From Clostridiales bacterium (lineage in GTDB: Bacteria > Bacillota > Clostridia > Lachnospirales > Lachnospiraceae), in contig JAJQAA010000039.1 of the NCBI GenBank assembly GCA_021204045.1, forward strand, positions 40,318 to 104,317: a stretch of DNA of 64,000 nucleotides. The letters run 5' to 3'. A program made the position numbers and the translations under genes. Below, in pieces: positions 33,428 to 43,157 of this stretch. The notes beneath the pieces are model-generated. The model ran no database searches. It had not been told where the DNA came from and worked only from the letters and a program-made list of their open reading frames with translations. Position 1 is the first letter of the stretch. Every line of letters begins with the position of its first letter.

Positions 33428-33910
33428 TCACTCCCGTAACGCCGTCCCCTCCACCGTAATCACCCGGTAATCAAATCCCTGGCTCAGATCCTTCTCAATG
33501 CGGATGTGTACCACTTCCTCCGGCATTATCTCCGGCACCAGCTGCGCCCACTCGACCAGGCAGACACCCTCTCCGTAAAAGCAGTCCTCGTAGCCGATCT
33601 CGTCCATCTCACTTGCATCGCTGATGCGATAGAGATCAAAATGATAAAGCGGCAGTCTGCCGCTTTCATATTGCTGCAGGATCGTAAACGTCGGACTGTT
33701 CACCGGTTCTTCAATGCCAAGTCCCTGCGCGAAGCCCTGCGTAAACACCGTCTTGCCCACGCCCAGATCTCCGTCCAGACAATAAATTTCGCCCGCGCGG
33801 GCCTGTCTGCCAAACTGCTCTCCGAGGGCAAACGTATCCGCCGCGCTGTGGGAAATCCACTGCAACGGCGATGTACCGGCGCTCCCGCGGCTCTCTCTGC
33901 TTATTTTCAT
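33428..33910 (-). CDS. tsaE: tRNA threonylcarbamoyladenosine synthesis ATPase TsaE
   Basis: This 160-residue P-loop ATPase has Walker A CLDGDLGVGKTVFTQGF near residue 47, the family PVNSPTFTILQQYESG and YHFDLYRI, and a late VCLVEWAQLVPE. It drives turnover of the t6A-forming complex. Its ATG overlaps the tex stop as ATGA. Confidence 0.95.
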   Translation of the reverse strand: MKISRESRGSAGTSPLQWISHSAADTFALGEQFGRQARAGEIYCLDGDLGVGKTVFTQGFAQGLGIEEPVNSPTFTILQQYESGRLPLYHFDLYRISDASEMDEIGYEDCFYGEGVCLVEWAQLVPEIMPEEVVHIRIEKDLSQGFDYRVITVEGTALRE

Positions 33911-36054
33911 AAAATCTCCTTCATCGTCAGCGCGATCCGCTTCCGCGCGACGTCCACGGAAAGCACCTTCACCTCGACAATATCGCCGACGCTGACCGCC
34001 TCCGACGGATGTTTTATGTACTTTTCGGAAATCTGCGAGATGTGTACCAGACCGTCCTGATGAACGCCGATGTCCACAAAGGCGCCGAAATCAATCACGT
34101 TGCGCACGGTCCCCTTGAGGATCATCCCCGGCTTCAGATCCTTCATCTCCAGCACATCCGTGCGCAGAATCGGCCTGGGCATCTCCTCGCGCGGGTCGCG
34201 CCCCGGTTTTTCCAGCTCCGCGGCGATATCGCGCAGCGTGATCTCGCCAATGCCCAGCTCCGCCGCCAGCCGTTTGTAATCCCCGATCTTTTTGCCCAGC
34301 TGCCGTAAGCCTCCGCGCCCGATATCCGCCGCGGAATACCCCAGCCGCTCCATCAGCGCCGACGCGGCCGCATAGCTCTCCGGGTGTACGGAAGTGCCGT
34401 CCAGCGGGTTCGTCCCGTCCGTGATGCGCAGAAAGCCCGCGCACTGCTCATAAGCCTTCGGGCCGAGCCGCGGCACCTTCAGCAGCGCACGCCGGTCGCA
34501 GAAGGCTCCGTTTGCTTCCCGATAGGCAACGATATTTTTCGTGATCGGCTTGCTGATGCCGGAGACATATTCCAACAGCGGCGCCGACGCGGTATTCAGA
34601 TCGACGCCGACGCGGTTCACACAGTCCTCGACCACGCCCTGCAGCGCTTCGCTTAAATTTTTCTGGTTCATATCATGCTGGTACTGGCCGACGCCGATCG
34701 CCTTCGGATCGATCTTGACCAGCTCCGCCAGCGGATCCTGCAGACGGCGCGCGATCGAGGCAGCGCTGCGCTGGCCCACGTCAAACTGCGGAAATTCCTC
34801 CGTCGCCAGCTTGCTCGCCGAGTAAACGGACGCCCCCGCCTCATTGACAATCACATACTGCACCTGTTCCGGAATTTCCTTCAACAGCTCCACAATCACC
34901 TGCTCCGACTCGCGCGAAGCCGTGCCGTTGCCGACCGAAATCAGGGAAATGTGATACTTCCGGATCAGTTTTTTCAGCGTGTCCTTCGCCTCCGCCACTT
35001 TAAACTGCGGCGCGGTCGGAAAGATCACGGTCGTGTCCAGCACCTTTCCGGTCTCATCGACAACCGCCAGCTTGCAGCCCGTGCGGAAAGCGGGATCCCA
35101 TCCCAGCACCACGCGGCCGCTGATCGGCGGCTGCATCAGAAGCTGACTTAAGTTTTTGCCAAACACGCGGATCGCCCCGGCCTCGGCTTTCTCCGTTAGC
35201 TCATTGCGGATCTCCCGCTCAATCGCCGGCGCGATCAGGCGGCTGTAACTGTCACGCACCACATCCTGCAAAACCGGCGTCGTGTACGGATTATCACGCA
35301 GGATCACCTGTTTTTCCAGATAGCGCAGCAGTTCCTCCTCCGGCGCTTCGATACGCACGCTCAGCAGCTTTTCTTTCTCGCCGCGGTTGAGCGCCAGCAC
35401 ACGATGACCCGCGCAGCGCCGCACCGGCTCCTGATAGTGATAATAATTCTCGTAAACGGACTGCGCGGAAGCGTCTTTTGCCTCCGAACAGATCATTCCT
35501 TGTTCCATCGTCACTCTGCGGATATGGGTGCGGTAATCGGCATTGTCCGAGACGCGCTCCGCGAGAATATCCATCGCTCCGGCCACGGCGTCCGCCGCCG
35601 TAGGGACTTCCTTTTCTTCCGATACATAGGCAGCCGCTAGCGTCTCCACCGGTTCTTTTGCCAGCTGCAGACTGATCAGATCCGCCAGGGGCTCCAGTCC
35701 CCGCTCCCGCGCCACCATCGCGCGCGTGCGTCGCTTGGGCCGATAAGGACGGTAAAGATCGTCGACCGCCACCTGCGTCATCGCCGCGCGGATCTCCGCC
35801 TCCAGCTCCGGCGTCAGCTTCTCCTGCTCGCGTATCGAGGACAATACCTGTTCCTTCTTCTCCTCCAGGCTGCGCAAATAACGAAGCTGCTCGTCCAGAG
35901 CACGCAGCACCTCATCGTCGAGCGAACCCGTAACCTCCTTGCGGTAGCGCGCGATAAACGGAATCGTGTTTCCCTCGTCGATCAGCCGCACGGCCGCCTC
36001 GGCCTGTTTGTATTCAATTTTCAGCTCCTGCTGCAAAACCCGGATAATGTCCAT
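33907..36054 (-). CDS. tex: Tex-family RNA-binding protein
   Basis: This protein of about 715 residues has the Tex arrangement: an N-terminal helical part (IPFIARYRKEVTGSLDD), a YqgF-like nuclease fold (LGWDPAFRTGCKLAVVDETG), helix-hairpin-helix repeats (LNTASAPLLEYVSGIS; LLKVPRLGPKAYEQCAGFL) and a C-terminal S1 domain (GMILKGTVRNVIDFGAFVD; VHISQISEKYIKHP). Tex binds RNA and aids transcription-linked processes. The ATG at 36052-36054 is chosen for the AGGAG eight bases upstream. Confidence 0.95.
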   Translation of the reverse strand: MDIIRVLQQELKIEYKQAEAAVRLIDEGNTIPFIARYRKEVTGSLDDEVLRALDEQLRYLRSLEEKKEQVLSSIREQEKLTPELEAEIRAAMTQVAVDDLYRPYRPKRRTRAMVARERGLEPLADLISLQLAKEPVETLAAAYVSEEKEVPTAADAVAGAMDILAERVSDNADYRTHIRRVTMEQGMICSEAKDASAQSVYENYYHYQEPVRRCAGHRVLALNRGEKEKLLSVRIEAPEEELLRYLEKQVILRDNPYTTPVLQDVVRDSYSRLIAPAIEREIRNELTEKAEAGAIRVFGKNLSQLLMQPPISGRVVLGWDPAFRTGCKLAVVDETGKVLDTTVIFPTAPQFKVAEAKDTLKKLIRKYHISLISVGNGTASRESEQVIVELLKEIPEQVQYVIVNEAGASVYSASKLATEEFPQFDVGQRSAASIARRLQDPLAELVKIDPKAIGVGQYQHDMNQKNLSEALQGVVEDCVNRVGVDLNTASAPLLEYVSGISKPITKNIVAYREANGAFCDRRALLKVPRLGPKAYEQCAGFLRITDGTNPLDGTSVHPESYAAASALMERLGYSAADIGRGGLRQLGKKIGDYKRLAAELGIGEITLRDIAAELEKPGRDPREEMPRPILRTDVLEMKDLKPGMILKGTVRNVIDFGAFVDIGVHQDGLVHISQISEKYIKHPSEAVSVGDIVEVKVLSVDVARKRIALTMKEIL

Positions 36055-36087
36055 CGATTCTACTCCTGTCATAACTTACTAACACCA

Positions 36088-36122
36088 TCTCCGACACCGG
36101 CTACCCGTCTCCGGCACCGGCT
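36088..36122. repeat. Direct 15-bp repeat between hom and tex
   Basis: TCTCCGACACCGGCT (36088-36102) and TCTCCGGCACCGGCT (36108-36122) differ at one base and have a 20-bp period. They fill the short gap between the hom stop and the tex start. Function unknown. Confidence 0.5.
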
Positions 36123-36123
36123 G

Positions 36124-37344
36124 CTAATCCTCAAGCTCCGCGCGGATCACCTGACGAATACCAGGGATTTTTTCCATCCTCGCCCTGAAATCGCCCTCGG
36201 CCATCCTGCCAGTCAGCACGGCAAACTCATCCAGTCCGTCAATCTCGATCACCCGGCATTTTCCGAACGCCGCTTCCACTTCCGCGCAGCGCTCCGCCGC
36301 TTTACCCTCGACGCGCACAAAATAGCGGTACGCCGCCGTTGCCATATCGGCGATCGGCTGCTTTTCATTGCTCCAGCCGATTGGCACGTTATGTCCCTTA
36401 TTCTGCACGGCTTCAATGATATCCGCCACCACCGCGCTCGCCGTCGGCAGCTTGCCCGCGCCGCTTCCGTAATACATGCTGGTGCCGAGCATATTTCCCT
36501 TAACAACAATACCGTTATACACGTCCGAAACCGCGTACAGCGGGTGCTTCTTCCCGATCATCACCGGCGCCACCCAGGCATGCACCTCACCGTTGTCAAT
36601 ATGGCTGGAACCAAACAGCTTCACCGAGGTTCCCATCTGCGCCGCATAACGGAAATCGACGTCCGTGATTTTCGTGATGCCTTCCGTGTAAATTTCTTCG
36701 TAATTGACCTCTTTCCCGGTCACCATCGCCGTAAGGATCGCGATCTTGCGGCAGGTGTCGTACCCCTCGATATCCACCTCCGGGTTGCGCTCCGCATAAC
36801 CAAGCTCCTGCGCGTCCTTCAACGTCTCTTCAAACGACGCGCCCTCCTTATCCATCTTTGTCAGGATGTAGTTGGTCGTGCCATTCAGAATGCCGGTGAT
36901 TTCCGTGATCCGCTCACCCGCAAGGCACCGATACAGCGGGCGGATAATCGGGATGCCGCCGCCAACACTCGCCTCAAAGAAAAAGTTGATCCCTTTCTCG
37001 CGGGCAATCTGCAGCAGCTCGGTACCATGAGCCGCCACCAGCGCCTTGTTGGAGGTGACGACATGCTTGCCGGCAAGCAGGCACGCTTTGACAAACGGGT
37101 AAGCAGGATTCAGCCCGCCCATCGTCTCCACGACAATCTGCACATCCGGATCGTTCTCGATCTGCGAAAAATCATGAATCAGCTTGTCCGCCACCGGACT
37201 GTCCGGAAAATCCCGCACATCAAGGACATATTTCAGCTGCACTTCCTCCCCGGCGGCTCTTGCGATCTCCGCCTTATTTTCCATAAGCACCTCCGCCACG
37301 CCGGAGCCTATTGTGCCGTATCCCATAATCGCTACATTTGCCAT
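36124..37344 (-). CDS. hom: Homoserine dehydrogenase
   Basis: This enzyme of about 406 residues reduces aspartate semialdehyde to homoserine for threonine and methionine synthesis. It has the NAD(P)-binding start VAIMGYGTIGSGVAEVL, VVTSNKALVAAHG, GGGIPIIRPL, the catalytic GILNGTTNYILTKM and GYAERNPEVDIEG..D, then a C-terminal ACT-like regulatory part. The ATG at 37342-37344 has GAGGAG upstream and matches the family N-terminus; the longer frame adds 17 charged residues. Confidence 0.96.
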   Translation of the reverse strand: MANVAIMGYGTIGSGVAEVLMENKAEIARAAGEEVQLKYVLDVRDFPDSPVADKLIHDFSQIENDPDVQIVVETMGGLNPAYPFVKACLLAGKHVVTSNKALVAAHGTELLQIAREKGINFFFEASVGGGIPIIRPLYRCLAGERITEITGILNGTTNYILTKMDKEGASFEETLKDAQELGYAERNPEVDIEGYDTCRKIAILTAMVTGKEVNYEEIYTEGITKITDVDFRYAAQMGTSVKLFGSSHIDNGEVHAWVAPVMIGKKHPLYAVSDVYNGIVVKGNMLGTSMYYGSGAGKLPTASAVVADIIEAVQNKGHNVPIGWSNEKQPIADMATAAYRYFVRVEGKAAERCAEVEAAFGKCRVIEIDGLDEFAVLTGRMAEGDFRARMEKIPGIRQVIRAELED

Positions 37345-37385
37345 GTCTGTTCTCCTCGTCTCATTCTTCTGCTGCCATCGTTTAT

Positions 37386-38810
37386 CTACCCGCACAGCCC
37401 GACAATCGCCTGCGCGAAGATTTTTGCGCTGGTTACCAGCTCATCGATAACCGCAAACTCATCGGCTCCATGCATGCGGTTGTCCGTCTCCGGCATCGAC
37501 GCGCCGAAAGCAACGCCGTTTTTCAGGTCATGAACATAAGTGCCGCCGCCCATCGAAAGACATTCTCCCTTACGCCCTGTATAGAGCTCGTAAGCGTCCA
37601 GCAGCGTACGCACAAATGCCGTATTTCCGTCGACATAATGCGGCGGTACCATCGAATCGTTGTGCAGCGTAAATCCGGCTGCCGCCAACCGTTCACGGAT
37701 CACGAAGAGAACATTTTCCTCGTTGCCGCAAATCGGAACACGGCTGTCAAACTGCGCATCCACATGCTCTGCCGTTACGGTAAGCATGGAAAATGCCAGC
37801 GTCAGAGGGCCGGAAACCTCGTCCGACATCGCAACGCCGAGCGCCGCGCCGTCCCAGTCGCCGTGCGGCATCAGCTTCTCCAGCTTTCGCAGCGCCTCCA
37901 CCTGAGGGCAGTCTGCAAACGGCAGCCGGACAAGCAAAGACAAAAGGCCCGTCAGCGCATTGTTGCCATCCTCCGGCGTAGAGGCGTGCGCGCCCTTCCC
38001 CACTGCGGTAATCCTGCAGCGATTTCCATCCGGTTCCATTTCGAATCGCACGCCTGTAGCCGCCTCCGTCTCCCGTATCGCTGCCTCCAGCGATATGGCT
38101 TCCGGCAATCCTGCCGCAAATCCTTCCACAACCGCCTCCGCTTTGCCTGGCACGACGTTGCACTTGACGCCGACATTCACAGATACCAGCCTTGGCAGCG
38201 CTTCCGAAGCTGTAAACTCTGCCGTAAAATGCCCCTGCAGCCGTCCCTTTTCAACATTGACCACCGGGTAATCGCCGTCCGGCGAGAAAGTCATCGGCGC
38301 TTCTGGTTCTTTCGCATAATAATAGCGAATATCCGAGCTGCCGCACTCTTCATCCGTGCCGAGAATCAGGCGTACATTTCGTTTCAGCGGGATACCTAGC
38401 TCCCGTATCATCCGCATCGCGTAGAGCGCGGCCACCACCGGCCCCTTATCGTCCGCGGTACCCCGTCCGTAAATACGGCCGTCCTTCACCAGAGGACAAA
38501 ACGGCTCCGTAACCGTCCAGCCCTCTCCCGCCGGCACTACATCCAGATGTGCGAGAATGTCCAGCTGCCGCTTCATCTGCGGCTCAAAATCCACGCATCC
38601 GACATAGCCATCGTAATCCTGCACCTCAAATCCATACCCCTCCGCCATATCCAGAGCGGCATCCAGACACTCCGCCGCTCCCGGTCCGTATGGCATCTCC
38701 TCCTCTGCGGGCATTTTCTCACTGTTGATCGCGCAGAGCTCACAGATGTCCTCAATCATCTCCTGCCGATGTTCTTCCATATACCGGTCAAATTGATCTT
38801 TGTATTTCAT
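37386..38810 (-). CDS. pepV: M20-family dipeptidase, PepV-like
   Basis: This zinc peptidase of about 474 residues has the M20 metal ligands in DILAHLDVVPAG and YGRGTADDKGPVVAALYAM, the catalytic glutamate in LGTDEECGSSDIRYY, and a late SMGGGTYVHDLKNGVAFG. The PepV subgroup cleaves a broad range of dipeptides in the cytosol. The ATG at 38808-38810 follows GGAGG closely; the upstream ATG would overlap prfC. It is in a same-strand run prfC-pepV-hom. Confidence 0.9.
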   Translation of the reverse strand: MKYKDQFDRYMEEHRQEMIEDICELCAINSEKMPAEEEMPYGPGAAECLDAALDMAEGYGFEVQDYDGYVGCVDFEPQMKRQLDILAHLDVVPAGEGWTVTEPFCPLVKDGRIYGRGTADDKGPVVAALYAMRMIRELGIPLKRNVRLILGTDEECGSSDIRYYYAKEPEAPMTFSPDGDYPVVNVEKGRLQGHFTAEFTASEALPRLVSVNVGVKCNVVPGKAEAVVEGFAAGLPEAISLEAAIRETEAATGVRFEMEPDGNRCRITAVGKGAHASTPEDGNNALTGLLSLLVRLPFADCPQVEALRKLEKLMPHGDWDGAALGVAMSDEVSGPLTLAFSMLTVTAEHVDAQFDSRVPICGNEENVLFVIRERLAAAGFTLHNDSMVPPHYVDGNTAFVRTLLDAYELYTGRKGECLSMGGGTYVHDLKNGVAFGASMPETDNRMHGADEFAVIDELVTSAKIFAQAIVGLCG

Positions 38811-38832
38811 AATAGCCTCCATTCCACAATCG

Positions 38833-40425
38833 TTATTCCCGGCCAAACTCTGACAGCTTCAGGCCCGGGTTCCGCTCCAGCACCATACCTACGCTCCAGC
38901 TGTTGACAAACAGCAGCAACGGATTATCCTTCAGATCGCGGATGCGCTTCATATCCGAAGTACCCTGGATCTTGCCAACGTCGATCTCGCTCTTATTCTC
39001 AATCCAGCGAATATACTCGTAGGGAAGCTTATCCAGCTTTACTTCCACATTGTACTCATTTTCCAGACGATACGTCAACACCTCAAACTGCAGCTCGCCG
39101 ACGACGCCAACAATGATCTCCTCCATGCCGGTATTGTACTCCTGGAAGATCTGGATCGCGCCCTCCTGGGCAATCTGCGTGACTCCTTTCAAGAACTGTT
39201 TCCGCTTCATCGTATCCACCTGACGCACACGCGCGAAATGCTCCGGCGCGAAGGTGGGAATGCCCTCGAACTCAAACTTCTCATTCGAGCTGCAGAGCGT
39301 GTCTCCGATCGAAAAAATGCCCGGATCAAAAACGCCGATAATATCTCCGGCATACGCTTCCTCGACGATCTTGCGATCTTGCGCCATCATCTGCTGCGGC
39401 TGCGAGAGCCGCAGTTTCCGCCCGCCCTGGACGTGATTTACTTCCATCCCGCTCTCAAACCGGCCCGAGACAATCCGCATGAAAGCGATGCGGTCGCGGT
39501 GCGCCTTGTTCATATTTGCCTGAATCTTAAAAACGAACGCGGAAAAATCCTCCGCAAACGGATCAACCGTACCCGTCGTCGTGCGCCGCGGCAGCGGCGA
39601 GGTCGTCATCTTCAGGAAATGCTCGAGGAAAGTCTCCACACCAAAATTGGTCAGCGCCGAACCGAAAAATACAGGCGACAGATCGCCCCGGCTCACACGG
39701 TCAAGGTCAAACTCATCGGCGGCGCCATCCAGCAGCTCAATCTCCTCAAGCAGCTGTTGATAATAATCGCTGCCGACCGTCGTCTCCGCTTCCGGCGCGT
39801 CCAGGCCAAACGTGCGTGAGGCAATTTCCTTCTGGCCGCCCATGGCGGCCGTAAATGTCGTGATTGTCCTGGTGTCACGATCGTAAACGCCCTTAAAGTT
39901 CTTTCCGCAGCCGATTGGCCAGTTGATCGGGCAGGTGCGGATGCCGAGCACGCTTTCGATATCCGACATCAGGTCAAACGGATCCTTTGCCTCACGGTCA
40001 AACTTATTAATAAAGGTAAAAATCGGAATACCGCGCATCACACAGACCTTAAACAGCTTGATTGTCTGCGCCTCCACGCCCTTTGATCCGTCGATCACCA
40101 TGACGGCGCTGTCCGCGGCCATCAGCGTGCGGTAGGTATCCTCCGAGAAATCCTGATGTCCCGGGGTATCAAGGATATTGATACAGTAGCCCTCATACGA
40201 AAACTGCATCACCGAGGAGGTCACGGAGATTCCTCTCTCCTTTTCAATCTCCATCCAGTCCGAGACCGCGTGCTTTGCCGCCTTGCGCCCCTTCACCGTA
40301 CCGGCGAGGTTGATCGCGCCGCCGTAAAGCAGAAATTTCTCCGTCAATGTCGTCTTTCCGGCGTCCGGATGGGAGATGATCGCGAACGTGCGGCGTTTTT
40401 TTATTTCTTCTGTGATATCAGCCAA
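38833..40425 (-). CDS. prfC: Peptide chain release factor 3
   Basis: This 530-residue translational GTPase recycles RF1 and RF2. G-motifs are IISHPDAGKTTLTEKFLL near residue 16, DTPGHQDFSEDTYR near residue 86 and TFINKFDREAKDP near residue 140. The start is TTG (40425), with AAGGAGG about nine bases upstream, inside the end of coaBC. The overlap with the coaBC stop is 8 bases. Confidence 0.96.
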   Translation of the reverse strand: MADITEEIKKRRTFAIISHPDAGKTTLTEKFLLYGGAINLAGTVKGRKAAKHAVSDWMEIEKERGISVTSSVMQFSYEGYCINILDTPGHQDFSEDTYRTLMAADSAVMVIDGSKGVEAQTIKLFKVCVMRGIPIFTFINKFDREAKDPFDLMSDIESVLGIRTCPINWPIGCGKNFKGVYDRDTRTITTFTAAMGGQKEIASRTFGLDAPEAETTVGSDYYQQLLEEIELLDGAADEFDLDRVSRGDLSPVFFGSALTNFGVETFLEHFLKMTTSPLPRRTTTGTVDPFAEDFSAFVFKIQANMNKAHRDRIAFMRIVSGRFESGMEVNHVQGGRKLRLSQPQQMMAQDRKIVEEAYAGDIIGVFDPGIFSIGDTLCSSNEKFEFEGIPTFAPEHFARVRQVDTMKRKQFLKGVTQIAQEGAIQIFQEYNTGMEEIIVGVVGELQFEVLTYRLENEYNVEVKLDKLPYEYIRWIENKSEIDVGKIQGTSDMKRIRDLKDNPLLLFVNSWSVGMVLERNPGLKLSEFGRE

Positions 40426-41716
40426 GGGTCTGTCCTCCTTCGATAAGCGCGATAATCCGGTCCAGCAGATGGCGCGCTACTTCTGTCTTGCTCATCCGCT
40501 CCAGCTGTATCGTGTCATCCGCGGTAATCAGGGTTACAACGTTTGTATCCGTGCCGAATCCCGCGCCCTCCACCTTCAGATTATTCGCGACGATCATATC
40601 GATATGTTTTTTCTCCAGCTTCGCGCGGGAATTTTCCAGCACATGTTCCGTCTCCATTGAAAAACCACACAAAAACTGTCCCGGCCGCCGGTGCTGCCCG
40701 AGCCAGGCCAGTGTGTCTTCCGTGCGCACGAGAGAAAGCGCAGTCTCACCCTCTCCCTTCTTCGTCTTCTCCGTAGCCACCACAGCCGGTCGGTAATCCG
40801 CCACCGCCGCCGCCTTGATAATAATATCCTGCTCTCCACTCACCGCGGTCACGGCCTCAAACAGATCATGGGCGCTGACAATGGGAACCACCTTCACGCC
40901 CTCCGGTGCTGCAAGCGCTACCGGCCCGCTCACGAGTGTCACCTCGGCCCCGCGCCGCGCCGCCTCCGCCGCGATCGCGTATCCCATCTTGCCGGTCGAA
41001 TGATTGGAAATATAGCGCACCGGATCAATCGCTTCCCGCGTCGGCCCGGCCGTCACCAGCACCTTCCGGCCGCTCAGATCCTTTTCGCAGTTTTCCCCGC
41101 ATTCTCCCTCACGGGTTCTTTCGTCATTTTCCCCGCTGTCTTTCTCACAATTTTCCCCGCAGGCTTTCCCGGCATCACTCAGCTCCCGCTCGATCCAGGC
41201 AAACAGATCCGCCGGTTCCGGCATCTTGCCCGCGCCGGTATCGCCGCAGGCCAGCCGGCCGCTCGCCGGCTCGATCACTTTCATGCCGTATTTCTTGCAG
41301 ATCGCAATGTTGTCCTGCGTGACCGGATTCTCAAACATGTGCGTATTCATCGCCGGGGCGATCAGCTTCGGGCACTCCGCAGCCAGAAAGGTCGTCGTCA
41401 GCATATCGTCCGCAATCCCATGCGCGATCTTGGCGATCACATTGGCCGTCGCCGGGGCAATCAGAAAAATATCCGCCCGCTTTGCCAATGCTACGTGCTC
41501 CACCTGAAACGAAAAATTACGATCAAAGGTATCGATCAGGCATTTATTTCCGGTCAGAGTCTCAAAGGTTGTCGCAGTAATAAAATTCTGCGCGTTCGCG
41601 GTCATGATGACATTGACGTCCGCCCCCTGTTTTACCAGCATACTGGCGAGATTCGGAATTTTATAAGCCGCAATGCCGCCGCTGACGCCCAGCACAACGG
41701 TTTTTCCCTCTAACAT
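40418..41716 (-). CDS. coaBC: Bifunctional phosphopantothenoylcysteine decarboxylase/phosphopantothenate-cysteine ligase
   Basis: This CoA-synthesis enzyme of about 432 residues has an N-terminal flavoprotein decarboxylase (VVLGVSGGIAAYKIPNLAS; LIAPATANVIAKIAHGIADD; APAMNTHMFENPVTQDN) and a C-terminal ligase (VLVTAGPTREAIDPVRYISN; STGKMGYAIAAEAARRGAEV). Between them sits an unusual acidic, cysteine-containing linker of about 35 residues in which CGENCEKD appears twice. The ATG at 41714-41716 follows GGGAGG; the longer frame adds 17 unconserved residues. The pathway gene coaX lies divergently next door. Confidence 0.95.
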   Translation of the reverse strand: MLEGKTVVLGVSGGIAAYKIPNLASMLVKQGADVNVIMTANAQNFITATTFETLTGNKCLIDTFDRNFSFQVEHVALAKRADIFLIAPATANVIAKIAHGIADDMLTTTFLAAECPKLIAPAMNTHMFENPVTQDNIAICKKYGMKVIEPASGRLACGDTGAGKMPEPADLFAWIERELSDAGKACGENCEKDSGENDERTREGECGENCEKDLSGRKVLVTAGPTREAIDPVRYISNHSTGKMGYAIAAEAARRGAEVTLVSGPVALAAPEGVKVVPIVSAHDLFEAVTAVSGEQDIIIKAAAVADYRPAVVATEKTKKGEGETALSLVRTEDTLAWLGQHRRPGQFLCGFSMETEHVLENSRAKLEKKHIDMIVANNLKVEGAGFGTDTNVVTLITADDTIQLERMSKTEVARHLLDRIIALIEGGQTLG

Positions 41717-41897
41717 AGGTTTCCTCCCGGTTGTTTTTTTTGTAAAATTATGGTACGATGTGAGCACTTCCTAAAGGGCGCCTACGGTGTAGCGAAGCTG
41801 AGCCGCAGGCGAAAGCTGAGGTTAGTGGACATGGTACAACATTATGGATTTCCCGCCCATTATAGCATAGTTTTTTTTGCTTTGAAAGGAGTTCCCC

Positions 41898-42668
41898 ATG
41901 ATTTTGGCAATTGATATGGGTAATACGAATATTGTGATCGGCGCGATCGACGACAACCGCACCTATTTTGTGGAGCGGATCACCACCGACCACGCCAAGA
42001 CCGGCACCGAATACGCGATTAATCTGAAGAATATTCTCGAGATCCACAACATCAAAAAGTCGCAGGTCGAGGGCGTCATCATGTCGTCCGTCGTGCCGCC
42101 GCTCAACGCGACGCTCTCTTCCGCGATCAAAAAAATTTTCGGCTACCGTCCCAAGCTGGTCGGGTCCGGCATGAAGACAGGGCTCAACATCCTCATGGAT
42201 AACCCCAAGACGGTCGGCAGCGATATGATCGTCGACGCCGTCGCCGCCCTGCATGATTTCCCCTGCCCGATCATCATCATCGACATGGGAACCGCCACGA
42301 CGATGTCTGTCATTGACAAAAACGGCAATTATATCGGCGGCGTGATCCTTCCCGGACTGCGCGTCTCCCTTGATACGCTGAGTAACAAGACAGCGCAGCT
42401 GCCATCGATCAGCCTCGACATCCCGACGCACGTCATCGGCAAAAACACAATCGACTGCATGCGCAGCGGTATCATGTACGGTAATGCCGGTACCATCGAC
42501 GGCATCATCGACCGTATGGAAGAAGAGATCGGACAGAAGGCGTCCATCGTCGCCACCGGCGGCCTTTCCCGCTTTATCGTGCCGCTCTGCAAACACAACA
42601 TCCATTACGATGAGGCGCTGCTGATGAAGGGACTGCTGATTCTCTACGAAAAGAATTGTCAGAAATGA
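41898..42668 (+). CDS. coaX: Type III pantothenate kinase
   Basis: This 256-residue ASKHA-fold kinase phosphorylates pantothenate, the first step of CoA synthesis. Motifs are MILAIDMGNTNIVIGAIDD at the N-terminus, VVPPLNATLSSAI, VGSDMIVDAVAALHDF and IIDMGTATTMSVID near residue 130. AAAGGAG precedes the ATG. It is divergent from coaBC, so the 180-base gap may carry both promoters; I could not assign clear ones. Confidence 0.95.
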   Translation: MILAIDMGNTNIVIGAIDDNRTYFVERITTDHAKTGTEYAINLKNILEIHNIKKSQVEGVIMSSVVPPLNATLSSAIKKIFGYRPKLVGSGMKTGLNILMDNPKTVGSDMIVDAVAALHDFPCPIIIIDMGTATTMSVIDKNGNYIGGVILPGLRVSLDTLSNKTAQLPSISLDIPTHVIGKNTIDCMRSGIMYGNAGTIDGIIDRMEEEIGQKASIVATGGLSRFIVPLCKHNIHYDEALLMKGLLILYEKNCQK

Positions 42669-42677
42669 TGCTTGTTT

Positions 42678-43154
42678 CTATTTTTCATGGACGCGCTTGC
42701 CTGTCAGATGCTCGATCGACAGCGCAATGATCTGGAGCCGGGAACCATCTCTTTGTATTTCCTTCTCGACGTCTTCTGCCGAAGGATAATATTTTAAGCC
42801 GCATTTTCGGGCTATGTCGATGGTTTCCTGCGCATCCGAAACCAATTTGGCGCGCCCCATCGCAATCACGCTGTCGACATACCAAGACCAGCCGTCCGCA
42901 TCCTGCCTGCGCTGGATCCATGTCGTAAAGCACACCTTATCGTCGGATTTTATCGCGTCGATCTTGTGCCCCTCTTTTGCGCCGTGAAAATACAGCATTC
43001 CATCCTCCGGTTCGTAAAAAAAGTTCATCGGCACGCCGTACGGGTAGCCGTCATCGCCGTGGACGGATAAAACCCCACGTTTTTCTTCCTTTAATATAGT
43101 CTGGCACTCTTCCTGCGAAAGCTCCTGTTTTGATCGTCTCATTTTCCGGAACAT
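42678..43154 (-). CDS. Pyridoxamine 5'-phosphate oxidase-like flavin-binding protein
   Basis: This 158-residue split-barrel protein has QTILKEEKRGVLSVHGDDGYPYGVPM, NFFYEPEDGMLYFHGAKEGHKID and a DDKVCFTTW strand, typical of the NimA/PNPOx-like group that binds flavin. Biochemical role is unknown; nitroimidazole reductases belong to the same group, but most members have no such role. It starts 3 bases after the preceding small gene, with the ribosome site overlapping that stop. Confidence 0.85.
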   Translation of the reverse strand: MFRKMRRSKQELSQEECQTILKEEKRGVLSVHGDDGYPYGVPMNFFYEPEDGMLYFHGAKEGHKIDAIKSDDKVCFTTWIQRRQDADGWSWYVDSVIAMGRAKLVSDAQETIDIARKCGLKYYPSAEDVEKEIQRDGSRLQIIALSIEHLTGKRVHEK

Positions 43155-43157
43155 GAC

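Noticed and set aside
36391..38399. Long plus-strand open frames over hom and pepV
   Set aside because: Mirror frames of confident genes, with no motifs or ribosome binding sites.
41748..42605. 285-residue minus-strand open frame opposite coaX
   Set aside because: It lies wholly antisense to a clear pantothenate kinase gene and has no recognisable domain; GC-rich genes commonly create such shadows.
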